A stretch of 27,952 bases of DNA from contig SOKG01000219.1 of assembly GCA_004376205.1 (NCBI GenBank), forward strand, positions 1 through 27,952, written 5' to 3'. Below, one piece after another: positions 21,135 through 27,952 of the stretch; within the stretch, counting starts at the first letter, position 1; the number at the start of each line of letters is the position of its first letter. The position numbers were made by a program, and so were the translations under genes. Source of the DNA: Dehalococcoidia bacterium. GTDB lineage: Bacteria > Chloroflexota > Dehalococcoidia > SZUA-161. Under the pieces are notes generated by a model. It did no database searches, was not told the origin of the DNA, and worked only from the letters and a program-made list of their open reading frames with translations.

Positions 21135-22208
21135 CTACCTCCGTATCTTCTTCGCCTTAGTCAGCGGCCGCGCCTTGCCTTCTTCCAGCACTACCATGTC
21201 CTCTATCCTGACACCGCCCCAGTCTGAAATATAGATACCGGGCTCGATGGTGAACACCATTCCCTCAGCTAGAATGCAGGAGGAGCTGGGGCCAAGGCGA
21301 GGCTCCTCGTGGTCGGCCAGACCGACACCATGTCCCAACCCATGGCCGAAGTTCTCCTCATATCCTGCGTGCGCGATAACTGTGCGGGCGAGCTGGTCGG
21401 CCTGCTCACCGTTCATGCCCACCTGCAGGGTTGCCATCGCCGTGAGCTGTGCTCCTAAGACTATATCATAAATCCCGTGGAAGGTGTTATCTCCCTCTCC
21501 CAGGCAGATGGTGCGGGTGATATCGCTGGAGTATCCCCCGACAGTCGCCCCGAGATCGATTACCACTGGCTCGTTATCGAGGATAACCTTATCGGTAGGC
21601 TTAGCATGGGGCCGCGCTGAGTTCGGACCGGAGGCCACGATGATATCGAAGGGGAGGGGTTCGCTGCCATTTCGTCGCATGAAGCTCTCCAGTTCCCAGG
21701 CAAGCTCCCGCTCTGAAATACCTGGCTGAACTCGGGGCAGGATCTCTTCGAGGGCGGCATCGGACAGCGCCGCTGCTTCCTCAAGGCACTCTAGCTCCGC
21801 TTTGTCCTTCAACGCGCGCAGTGATTCCACCAACCCCTCGGTGAGCACGAGGCTGGTTCCTCTGCCCCTCTCACTCACTGTCCCAGCTAGCTCCTTGTAG
21901 GTGCAAAGGGAAACCTCTCTTCCCTCGAAGCCTAGCTTCTGAATATCCAAGCCTGACACAAGGGTGGGGAACCATTCGGATGGCGCGCCCTGCATTCGAA
22001 CTATCTCGAAGGCAGGCGCTTCAGCCCGTGCCTGCTCGACATAGCGGAAATCAGTAGCCAGGATGGCCCTGTCCTGCGAGATGAGCAGGAAACCCGCCGA
22101 GCCAGTGAATCCGGAGAGGTAGCGGCGGTTCTCGCTCTGGGAGATGAAGATGGCGTCAAGCCCGTTTTGAGCGAGTTGGCTACGGAGTCTCCCGAGCCGA
22201 TTGGCCAT
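21135..22208 (-). CDS. Xaa-Pro aminopeptidase (M24B)
   Basis: A 357-residue pita-bread-fold peptidase that removes N-terminal residues before proline. An N-terminal creatinase-like domain (1-130) is followed by the catalytic domain with all five metal ligands: D218 (VIDLGA), D229 (SDITRT), H293 (GHGLGHGVG), E322 (IEPGIY) and E336 (RIEDM). HGLGHGVGLADHE is typical of bacterial PepQ/YpdF/PepP-like enzymes of about 355 residues. It lies directly upstream of efp (seven-base gap), an arrangement common in bacteria, which pairs proline-peptide turnover with the polyproline translation factor. Its start has CGGAGG about ten bases upstream. Confidence 0.93.
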   Translation of the reverse strand: MANRLGRLRSQLAQNGLDAIFISQSENRRYLSGFTGSAGFLLISQDRAILATDFRYVEQARAEAPAFEIVRMQGAPSEWFPTLVSGLDIQKLGFEGREVSLCTYKELAGTVSERGRGTSLVLTEGLVESLRALKDKAELECLEEAAALSDAALEEILPRVQPGISERELAWELESFMRRNGSEPLPFDIIVASGPNSARPHAKPTDKVILDNEPVVIDLGATVGGYSSDITRTICLGEGDNTFHGIYDIVLGAQLTAMATLQVGMNGEQADQLARTVIAHAGYEENFGHGLGHGVGLADHEEPRLGPSSSCILAEGMVFTIEPGIYISDWGGVRIEDMVVLEEGKARPLTKAKKIRR

Positions 22209-22215
22209 GGGCAGC

Positions 22216-22647
22216 CTACGCCTCCGGCGTTGCTATGATCTCCAGGGCAGCGATATACCCCCGCCATCCCAGCCCTGATATCTGCCCTCGGGCTATGGGG
22301 GCGATCACGGACTGCTGTCTGAACTCCTCCCGGGCGTGGATATTGGAAAGATGAACCTCGATTACGGGCAGGGAGGTATCGGCCAGAGCGTCGCGTAGCG
22401 AGAGCCCGTAGTGGGTGAGCGCACCGGGGTTGATAATGATGCCTGCGGCCTCTGGGGACTTCTCCTGGATGAAATCGACCAGTGCTCCTTCATGGTTTGA
22501 CTGGAGGGTCTCCAGTTCAACCCCTAGCTCGCGCGCCCTCTTCTGGAGCAGGGAATCGATCTCGTTCAGGGTTTTGTCGCCGTAAACCGCAACTTGGCGA
22601 GAGCCGAGCATATTCAGGTTTGGGCCATGGACAACCAGTATCTTCAT
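22216..22647 (-). CDS. aroQ: 3-dehydroquinate dehydratase, type II
   Basis: A 143-residue enzyme of the shikimate pathway that dehydrates 3-dehydroquinate; the type II form is a dodecamer. Family motifs are HGPNLNMLGSR (7-17), the catalytic tyrosine Y22 (VYGDKTL), QSNHEGALVDFI (48-58), NPGALTHY and EVHLSNIHAREEFR with the catalytic H97. The length is normal. The start ATG follows GGGGGAG and shares one base with the stop of xerC, so translation is coupled. Its location between recombinase and peptidase genes is an operon effect, not a functional link. Confidence 0.96.
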   Translation of the reverse strand: MKILVVHGPNLNMLGSRQVAVYGDKTLNEIDSLLQKRARELGVELETLQSNHEGALVDFIQEKSPEAAGIIINPGALTHYGLSLRDALADTSLPVIEVHLSNIHAREEFRQQSVIAPIARGQISGLGWRGYIAALEIIATPEA

Positions 22648-23552
22648 TACTCCCCCTTTCGGGTGCTGCTTCTGGGATGGGCGGCGAGGTACTTGCGGCG
22701 AATCTGGCTAAGGGTGACATGGGTATATATCTGGGTGCTGGAGAGCCTGGCATGCCCCAGAAGGTCCTGTACTACCCTGAGATCGGCGCCCCCGTCGAGC
22801 AGGTGGGTGGCAAAGGTATGGCGCATTATGTGGGGGAAGACCCTCATCTCAAGCCCTGCCTGCTGGGCATACTTCTTGATTAGGTGCTGGATGCGGCGCT
22901 CAGCGATCCTCTCCCCGAAGCGGTTCAATAAGAGTGCCTGGGTGTATGCTTTGCCCTCAAGCTTGATGCGGCCGAGATCGAGATAGAGCTTTAGCGCCTC
23001 TGCGGCTGGTCTCCCCATGAGCACCATACGCTCTTTGGATCCCTTGCCCCAGACTACGATCTGGCGAGAGCCGAGATCGATATCCTTCAGGTCCAACGCT
23101 ACGATCTCGCTCACACGCAATCCGGCGGCGTAGAGGAGTTCCAGTATCGCTCGATCTCTGAGGCCCTGGGGGGTCGAGGCATCGGGCGCCTCGATCAGCC
23201 GTGCCACCTCCTCATGGGTGAGGAAGGTTGGCAGCCTCTTCTCCAGCTTGGGTGATGACAACGTCAACAATGGCTCGGCCTCTACTAGATTCTCCCGCGC
23301 CAAGTAGCGATAGAATGACCTTAAGGCGCTGAGCTTGCGGCTGATGCTGGCTCGAGCTATCCCCTTCTCGTGGAGCCAGCCAAGGTAAAGGCGCATGGTA
23401 GAACGATTGACCTTATCAAGCGAATCCACCCCATTGTTGCCCAGGAAATCAAGGAAGCCCTGGATATCGCTGGTATAGTTCCTCACCGTCAACGGAGAGA
23501 TACTCCGTTCCAGCTCCAGATGTTTGACATACCTTTTAAGCAGTTCTTCCAC
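22647..23552 (-). CDS. xerC: Tyrosine recombinase of the XerC/XerD type
   Basis: A 301-residue site-specific recombinase that resolves chromosome dimers. The N-terminal SAM-like core-binding domain (1-90) is followed by the catalytic domain with the full residue set: R146 (AAGLRVSE), K170 in the GKGSKER hairpin, H241 and R244 (HIMRH), H267 (LLGHARL) and the nucleophile Y276 (QIYTH). The length matches Xer proteins. The start is GTG with GAGGGG seven bases upstream, three bases after topA. The housekeeping context (topA upstream, no integrase-like partner or att site) indicates a chromosomal Xer and not a mobile-element integrase. XerC cannot be told from XerD here. Confidence 0.93.
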   Translation of the reverse strand: MEELLKRYVKHLELERSISPLTVRNYTSDIQGFLDFLGNNGVDSLDKVNRSTMRLYLGWLHEKGIARASISRKLSALRSFYRYLARENLVEAEPLLTLSSPKLEKRLPTFLTHEEVARLIEAPDASTPQGLRDRAILELLYAAGLRVSEIVALDLKDIDLGSRQIVVWGKGSKERMVLMGRPAAEALKLYLDLGRIKLEGKAYTQALLLNRFGERIAERRIQHLIKKYAQQAGLEMRVFPHIMRHTFATHLLDGGADLRVVQDLLGHARLSSTQIYTHVTLSQIRRKYLAAHPRSSTRKGE

Positions 23553-23555
23553 CTT

Positions 23556-25808
23556 CTACCCCTCGAGGTCAGCCTTTTCCTCATAGTCGCATTGGGTGCA
23601 CTTGGACATTCCTTTCTTTGACAGAGTCAACAGTCCCTGACATTGGGGGCAAGGCTGTGGCAGCGGCTTGTCCCATGAGGCGAAATCACACTTAGGGAAC
23701 CGGGAGCAGCCGTAGAAGAGCCGTCCTTTCTTGCTTCTTCTCTCCACCAGTTCACCACCACATCTGGGGCAACTGACACCTACGGTAACCTGTATCGGCT
23801 TGGCGTTCTTGCACTTGGGGAAACCGCTACAGGAGAGAAACTTTCCTCTCCGTCCCCATTTTATCACCATTGGTTTCCCGCATTCTTCGCAAATCTCGTC
23901 CGTAGGCTCGCTGATCTTAGGGATAGCCGAAGCAGCCCTAGATTGCGTCTCCTCTACCGACCTGGCGTTCTTACACTTGGGGAAACCGCTGCAGGAGATA
24001 AACTTGCCTCTGCGCCCCCATTTTATCACCATGGGCTGTCCGCAGAGGTCACAGACCTCGTCGGTGGGTTCAGTGATTTTGGGCATAGCCGAAGTCGCTC
24101 TAACTACCAGTTCCTCGAATGGGTAATAGAACTCCTGCAGCATGGGAACCCACTGCAGTTGACCGCTGGCGATTTGGTCCAGCTTTTCTTCCAGTTGGGC
24201 GGTGAAGCCAACATTGATGATATCGGCGAAGTGCTCGCTGAGCAGACCGGCGACGATGACGCCGAGTTCGGCGGGCGCTAACTTCCCGTTGCGCCGCTCT
24301 ACATAGCCGCGCTCCTGGATTAGAGATAAGATGGGGGCGTAGGTGCTGGGGCGTCCAATGCCCAGCTCCTCAAGTGTCTTGACCAGCGTGGCCTCAGTGT
24401 AGCGGGGTAGGGGCTGGGTGAAATGCTGCTCTGGGAAGAGTTTTAGCAGCCTGAGCTGTTCGCCCTTGGCGAGCTTGGGAAGGAGATCCTTTCCGTTTTC
24501 ATCCTCAACATCGTCTCTGCCTTCCTGGTAGAGGGTGAGGAATCCGGGGAAGGCTATCATCGATCTTTTGGCTCTAAACAGATACCTCCTATTGTTGGAC
24601 TTTGCTTCGATGTCCACAGTGGTAGTGTCGATTTGGGCTGCTGCCATTTGGCTGGAGACCATACGTTGCCAGATAAGCGTATAAAGCCTTAGCTGCTCTT
24701 TGGTAAGGTAAGGCGCGATTTGCGCTGGCTCTCTTTGTATAGAAGTAGGGCGTATCGCCTCGTGGGCCTCCTGGGCGCCTTTCACCTTTCTGGCGAAGCG
24801 GCGTGGTGTCGGGGGGAGAAAATCGGCGCCGTACTTTCCTGCAATATATGATCGGGCCTCTGAGATTGCCGACGACGAAACCCGGGTGGAATCGGTGCGC
24901 ATATAGGTGATCAGCCCCACAGGGCCCTGCTTGCCCAAGGGCAGGCCCTCGTAGAGCTGCTGGGCGATGGCCATGGTTTGCTTGGCGCTGAACCTGAGTT
25001 TTCGCCACGCCTCCTGCTGCAGGGTGCTGGTGATGAATGGCGGCGCTGGCTGGCGGGCCCCTCTCTTCTGTTGCACCGCGGACACGGTATAGCCTGCGCC
25101 CTCGAGTTCGGTTGTCAGCCCCTGGGTCTGCTCCTTGTCCCTGAGTTCGATCTTATCTCCGCCGAGCAAGCCCACAAGCCCTGCCCTGAAGCTCGGCGAC
25201 CCATCTCTCTCCTTCGCTAGCTCGGCTTCAATTGACCAGTACTCCACGGGGACAAAGCCCGATATCTCGGCCTCGCGGTCAACGACTAGCTTGAGTGCTA
25301 CCGACTGTACTCTCCCTGCGGAAAGCCCTGGCCTCACGCTCTTCCAGAGTAGGGGGCTCAACTTATAGCCTACCAGTCTATCCAGGATTCGCCGCGCCTG
25401 CTGAGCATCTACCAGCCTCAGATCTATGGGCCGGGGGTGGCGGAAGGCGCTGGAGATAGCCTCCTTGGTTATCTCGTGGAACACCACCCGCTTAAGGGGC
25501 ACTTTGTCCAGCTTCGCTGCCTGAACTACGTGCCAGGATATGGCTTCTCCTTCGCGATCAGGGTCTGTGGCCAGATAGACAGCTGCTGCTGATGCCGCCT
25601 CATCTTTTATCTCACGCAGTACTTTTCTCTTTTTACTCAGGACAACATATCTTGGAGAGAAGTCGTTATCCAGATCAACCCCCAGTTCCTTCTCTGGCAG
25701 ATCGCGTACATGCCCCAGTGATGCCTTTACCGTGTAGCCTTTTCCCAAGAACTGGCTCAGGGTTCTCGCCTTGGCAGGGGACTCGACAACAACTAAATTC
25801 TTGGACAT
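23556..25808 (-). CDS. topA: DNA topoisomerase I (type IA) with four C-terminal zinc fingers
   Basis: A 750-residue enzyme that relaxes negative supercoils. The Toprim domain opens with VVVESPAKARTL and contains the acidic DPDREGE. The active-site tyrosine is Y302 in GLITYMRTDSTR. The C-terminal part has four tetracysteine fingers (Cys 586/589/606/612, 640/643/660/666, 680/683/701/707, 720/723/737/740). The first two are near-identical 45-residue repeats, 37 of 45 identical at a 54-residue period, which points to a recent internal duplication. The ATG at 25808 has AGGAG ten bases upstream; a TTG six bases earlier is less well spaced. First gene of the nine-gene minus-strand run. Confidence 0.96.
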   Translation of the reverse strand: MSKNLVVVESPAKARTLSQFLGKGYTVKASLGHVRDLPEKELGVDLDNDFSPRYVVLSKKRKVLREIKDEAASAAAVYLATDPDREGEAISWHVVQAAKLDKVPLKRVVFHEITKEAISSAFRHPRPIDLRLVDAQQARRILDRLVGYKLSPLLWKSVRPGLSAGRVQSVALKLVVDREAEISGFVPVEYWSIEAELAKERDGSPSFRAGLVGLLGGDKIELRDKEQTQGLTTELEGAGYTVSAVQQKRGARQPAPPFITSTLQQEAWRKLRFSAKQTMAIAQQLYEGLPLGKQGPVGLITYMRTDSTRVSSSAISEARSYIAGKYGADFLPPTPRRFARKVKGAQEAHEAIRPTSIQREPAQIAPYLTKEQLRLYTLIWQRMVSSQMAAAQIDTTTVDIEAKSNNRRYLFRAKRSMIAFPGFLTLYQEGRDDVEDENGKDLLPKLAKGEQLRLLKLFPEQHFTQPLPRYTEATLVKTLEELGIGRPSTYAPILSLIQERGYVERRNGKLAPAELGVIVAGLLSEHFADIINVGFTAQLEEKLDQIASGQLQWVPMLQEFYYPFEELVVRATSAMPKITEPTDEVCDLCGQPMVIKWGRRGKFISCSGFPKCKNARSVEETQSRAASAIPKISEPTDEICEECGKPMVIKWGRRGKFLSCSGFPKCKNAKPIQVTVGVSCPRCGGELVERRSKKGRLFYGCSRFPKCDFASWDKPLPQPCPQCQGLLTLSKKGMSKCTQCDYEEKADLEG
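23802..24098 (-). repeat. Tandem duplication of a topA zinc-finger unit
   Basis: Within topA, the units at 23964-24098 and 23802-23936 encode two 45-residue blocks, each with an IPK/MPK-I-x-EPTDE linker and a C4 finger containing IKWGRRGKF. The eight differences are almost all conservative. Confidence 0.8.
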
Positions 25809-26033
25809 TGCCAATCAGCTCCTACTCGGTAGCTTGCTTTTGCTCCGCTTCACATTCATCTGTGCAGAATCTAATGTATCATAACACGATTGAGGATGTT
25901 CATCCATACCAAGAGCATACACTATACACAAGATGGGGTTTCGTCAAGCTCTTTTCTCCTCAACTGTAAGGAATCACCCCCCGAGGTGGGCCTTCTGAAT
26001 CTGCGCTCACGGATTGGGAGCACCCACAGGGGC

Positions 26034-26062
26034 TTGACAAAGAGGGCAGATGGTGATAAATA
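26034..26062 (+). promoter_or_regulatory. Promoter of the membrane zinc-ribbon gene
   Basis: A perfect -35 TTGACA (26034-26039) and TAAATA (26057-26062) are separated by 17 bases. The predicted start falls near 26069, inside the 12-bp perfect palindrome TTGATATATCAA (26064-26075), a position typical of a repressor operator. Confidence 0.55.
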
Positions 26063-26063
26063 G

Positions 26064-26075
26064 TTGATATATCAA
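26064..26075. promoter_or_regulatory. 12-bp perfect palindrome at the predicted transcription start
   Basis: TTGATATATCAA is self-complementary over all 12 bases and lies just after the -10 box. An operator role is inferred from position only. Confidence 0.35.
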
Positions 26076-26100
26076 TGATAGCTCAAGGCCCTGTTGACCG

Positions 26101-26601
26101 ATGACACAGCCTCGACAGCGACATATCCCGCTCAGTATCGACGAGAGGCGAGTGCTAGACCGGCGCAAGCGCGAATATGAGGATAGGACCGGGGATAGCG
26201 GAGACTGGGGGAAGTTCCTGGGGATTATTTCACTAGCCGGTCTAGCCGCCTTGGGGATCTACGCTATGGCTCAAGTGACCAAGCGTGCGCCGACGGTATG
26301 GCAGGTCGATTGCTCCCGTTGCGGGATGGGATTTCCTATCCAGGTTCCAAACCCCCCACCTTGGAGATTAGCCCAGGTTAGATGCCCGAGTTGCAGCAGT
26401 GAGCTAGTGATCGACTTTGCCAAATCAGCGTCAGGCGTATCGAACGGGCACGAAGCAGGTCCAGACAGCCTCTACACTGCTCACTGTCACGTTTGCCAGC
26501 AGCCGATCAAGGCATCCTTTTCCAAGGTGAATCCGCGGGGGGTTGAGTACCTGGAATGTGCGCGCTGTGGCCGCGTGCCGAGTATCAGCTCTCGGGAGTA
26601 G
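26101..26601 (+). CDS. Membrane-anchored protein with paired zinc ribbons, unknown function
   Basis: A 166-residue protein of no recognised family. Residues 1-36 are very charged (many Arg, Asp, Glu) and probably cytoplasmic. Residues 39-58 (FLGIISLAGLAALGIYAMAQ) are one transmembrane helix. The C-terminal half carries four Cys pairs that would form two zinc ribbons: C71/C74 with C95/C98, and C129/C132 with C153/C156. Ribbons of this spacing occur in proteins that bind RNA, DNA or other proteins, so no function is assigned. The ATG at 26101 has no clear Shine-Dalgarno, but a good promoter lies upstream. It is a single gene placed between two minus-strand operons. Confidence 0.75.
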   Translation: MTQPRQRHIPLSIDERRVLDRRKREYEDRTGDSGDWGKFLGIISLAGLAALGIYAMAQVTKRAPTVWQVDCSRCGMGFPIQVPNPPPWRLAQVRCPSCSSELVIDFAKSASGVSNGHEAGPDSLYTAHCHVCQQPIKASFSKVNPRGVEYLECARCGRVPSISSRE

Positions 26602-26710
26602 AACAGAGCACTCACCGATATAGTGCTAACTGTGTCTAACCCAACGAAACGGACTGGAAGTCCCTCTTGACTCCGGACATCTCGCCCTCGCCTCTATTGC
26701 GGCAATTACA

Positions 26711-27796
26711 TTACGCGTGGGCAAGGGTGTAGTTCATACCTCCTAGCTGGCGTACCATTCCTTTGAGCTCCATCATCGCCAGGGTGCTGGAAACGGTGGC
26801 GATGGGGAGACGCGAGCGGCGGCAGACCTCGTCGATGTGAGTCGGCTCGTGGCGGAGATGCCTAAGAAGCAGCGACTCGGTCTCGTTCGCTGTGACGAGT
26901 TCTCTCATCTCTAGCTGCTGCGGGATCATGGTCAGGTTTAATTCCTCGAGAATGTCCTGAGCGTTCCTCACCAGCTTGGCTCCATCTTGGATCAGGCGGT
27001 TGGTACCGTGGCTCGCCGGCGACAGGATGCTTCCTGGGACAGCGAATAACTCCCGGTTCTGCTCCAGGGCAAGGTTTGCTGTGATCAGGGCCCCGCTGCC
27101 TTCACCGGCCTCGGTGACCACTACCCCGAGGCTCAGCCCAGACATGATTCGATTGCGGCGAGGGAAGTTCTCTGCCTTGGGTCTGGTTCCCAGGGGATAC
27201 TCGCTAATCAGCGCTCCTTGCCCCATGATCGCCTGCGCCATCTTGACGTTCTCCGCAGGGTAGACCAGATCGAGACCACAAGCGAGGACAGCGATGGTGC
27301 GGCCCCCGGCCTCCATGGCAGTGCGGTGGGCTAAAGAGTCGATCCCCCGGGCGAGGCCGCTGACGATAGTGATTCGATTGTGTGCCAAGTCGGCTACCAG
27401 GCGCTCGGTTACATCTCGCCCATATATTGTAGCCCGCCGGGTGCCAACTACTGCTATTGCCCACTCGTCCTCTGGGGCAAGGGTCCCCCTGATATAGAGC
27501 AGGGGAGGGACATCGTAGATCTCCTTCAGTCTGGTGGGGAAGGTGGGGTCATTCCAGGTGAGCACTTCGACCCGGTATCGCTCCAGCATCTCCATCTCAG
27601 CATCGAGCGAGATGTTGGGACGTGAGGCGATGATGGACTCGATCGATCTGCTGTCCAGTCCTGCTGATCTGAGGTCTGAAGCTCCAGCATGCCAAGCCTG
27701 TTCGAGATTGCCGAAATAAGTCTCAAGTTGGGAGAACTTGGCGCGACCGATGCCTGGTATTCGGTTGAACCCTATCCAGTATTTTAGGTCTGACAT
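26711..27796 (-). CDS. dprA: DNA-processing protein DprA (Smf)
   Basis: A 361-residue protein that loads RecA on single-stranded DNA taken up by transformation. An N-terminal helix-hairpin-helix segment (RIPGIGRAKF, about 12-21) is followed by the Rossmann-fold core with VVGTR (116-120), SGLARGID (146-153), FPRRNRIMSG and GSGALITA. A C-terminal winged helix (about 300-361, THIDEVCRRSRL...VSSTLAMMELKG) completes the three-domain layout of full-length DprA. The ATG at 27796 is preferred over the one at 27826 because a promoter -10 lies at 27817-27822, which would put the transcription start between them. GGAG directly touches the ATG, a spacing too short to be a normal ribosome-binding site. 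Confidence 0.94.
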   Translation of the reverse strand: MSDLKYWIGFNRIPGIGRAKFSQLETYFGNLEQAWHAGASDLRSAGLDSRSIESIIASRPNISLDAEMEMLERYRVEVLTWNDPTFPTRLKEIYDVPPLLYIRGTLAPEDEWAIAVVGTRRATIYGRDVTERLVADLAHNRITIVSGLARGIDSLAHRTAMEAGGRTIAVLACGLDLVYPAENVKMAQAIMGQGALISEYPLGTRPKAENFPRRNRIMSGLSLGVVVTEAGEGSGALITANLALEQNRELFAVPGSILSPASHGTNRLIQDGAKLVRNAQDILEELNLTMIPQQLEMRELVTANETESLLLRHLRHEPTHIDEVCRRSRLPIATVSSTLAMMELKGMVRQLGGMNYTLAHA

Positions 27797-27816
27797 CTCC
27801 GCCCCGTAGCTGAGCC

Positions 27817-27846
27817 ATTGTAGCATACCCTGGGCGAGGAAGGCAA
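27817..27846 (-). promoter_or_regulatory. Candidate dprA promoter
   Basis: Read on the minus strand, TTGCCT (27841-27846) and TACAAT (27817-27822) are 18 bases apart. The start would be near 27810, giving a leader of about 14 bases to the ATG at 27796. Confidence 0.45.
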
Positions 27847-27852
27847 TCGGCG

Positions 27853-27951
27853 CTAACTGGTAACGGAGTGGGCGAGGGCGGTTATCAGATGACGCAAGAC
27901 GTCAGCCAGTTGGTCGACTTCGATTTGCGGCGTCTCTGAAGTCAGGGCCAG
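27853..27951 (-). CDS. C-terminal end of an unidentified protein (partial)
   Basis: An open frame of 32 codons enters from the right edge and stops at TAG 27853-27855. It would encode a helical C-terminus with a regular hydrophobic pattern (IEVDQLADVLRHLITALAHSV). The family cannot be identified from this piece. It runs in the same direction as dprA, 56 bases upstream of it. Confidence 0.45.
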   Translation of the reverse strand: MALTSETPQIEVDQLADVLRHLITALAHSVTS

Positions 27952-27952
27952 C

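Larger units (their letters stand above)
25809..26100. other. Divergent intergenic region topA / zinc-ribbon gene
   Basis: No gene is seen in these 292 bases. On the right side lie the promoter and palindrome described separately. On the left, the topA promoter is unclear; a minus-strand TATGAT-like -10 occurs near 25880, without a good -35. Confidence 0.5.

Noticed and set aside
20219..21160. A 313-codon open frame on the plus strand across efp and the PHP gene
   Set aside because: It is antisense to two clear protein families with complete motifs, and its translation has no domain character.
22647..23552. The tyrosine recombinase as the integrase of a mobile element
   Set aside because: It is embedded in a housekeeping operon after topA, has Xer-type length and motifs, and no tRNA, att-like repeats or element genes are nearby.
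1..27952. CRISPR arrays, tRNA or rRNA genes
   Set aside because: No regularly spaced 25-40 base repeats and no recognisable cloverleaf or rRNA sequence were seen in the intergenic regions.

Overview
The window reads as chromosomal DNA of a free-living anaerobic bacterium, most likely a member of the Dehalococcoidia (Chloroflexota). This is an inference. It rests on the aspS-tig-clpP order, an STT3-type oligosaccharyltransferase in a bacterial setting, an Arg-tipped elongation factor P, a ferredoxin-fused electron-transfer flavoprotein with its acyl-CoA dehydrogenase, and the family-level look of the proteins. No 16S rRNA, tRNA, CRISPR array, intact transposase or prophage was found.

Layout. 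(1) 1-1588 is a small accessory patch: the end of a membrane protein, a beta-rich lipoprotein, and a decayed pair of regulators (a MerR/excisionase-like helix-turn-helix protein with a frame-broken upstream HTH, then a truncated MarR-like protein). (2) 1473-7616 is a surface-glycan region. An STT3 oligosaccharyltransferase gene on the minus strand is divergent from a compact dTDP-L-rhamnose operon rmlA-rmlC-rmlD-rmlB on the plus strand. (3) 7841-12118, minus strand, is acyl-CoA redox metabolism: acyl-CoA dehydrogenase, EtfB and ferredoxin-domain EtfA in one operon, with a separate nitronate monooxygenase/FabK-like flavoprotein upstream. (4) 12119-13266 is a gene-poor, repeat-rich stretch. It holds a single-finger C2H2 zinc-finger protein with an ALGGH core and a coiled-coil tail, a cluster of ACACAGTG-type palindromes in front of it, and a decayed second copy of its coiled coil behind it. 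(5) 13267-17087, plus strand, is aspS, tig, clpP. (6) 17106-25808, minus strand, is a nine-gene run with gaps of at most 26 bases or small overlaps: topA, xerC, aroQ, a Xaa-Pro peptidase, efp, then PHP phosphoesterase, PurN-like formyltransferase, atypical HAD phosphatase and PfkB sugar kinase. (7) 26101-27952 holds a membrane-anchored zinc-ribbon protein, dprA, and the 3' end of one more gene.

How the parts may work together. The rml genes would supply dTDP-rhamnose beside an enzyme that transfers glycans to proteins, so a rhamnose-containing N-glycan is a reasonable hypothesis. The same sugar nucleotide is the donor for rhamnosylating Arg-type EF-P in other bacteria, and the EF-P here carries Arg32, although no EarP is in the window. 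The acyl-CoA dehydrogenase/Etf set has an EtfB motif of the electron-bifurcating type. The PHP-formyltransferase-HAD-PfkB quartet looks like an uncharacterised metabolic module.

The most unusual locus is the C2H2 zinc-finger gene. Its finger spacing is eukaryote-like, not of the Ros/MucR type. A single finger plus a dimerising coiled coil facing several palindromes that contain AGT/ACT cores suggests an autoregulated DNA-binding system. aspS and tig carry -10 boxes only 7-9 bases before their start codons, which suggests leaderless or near-leaderless transcripts.
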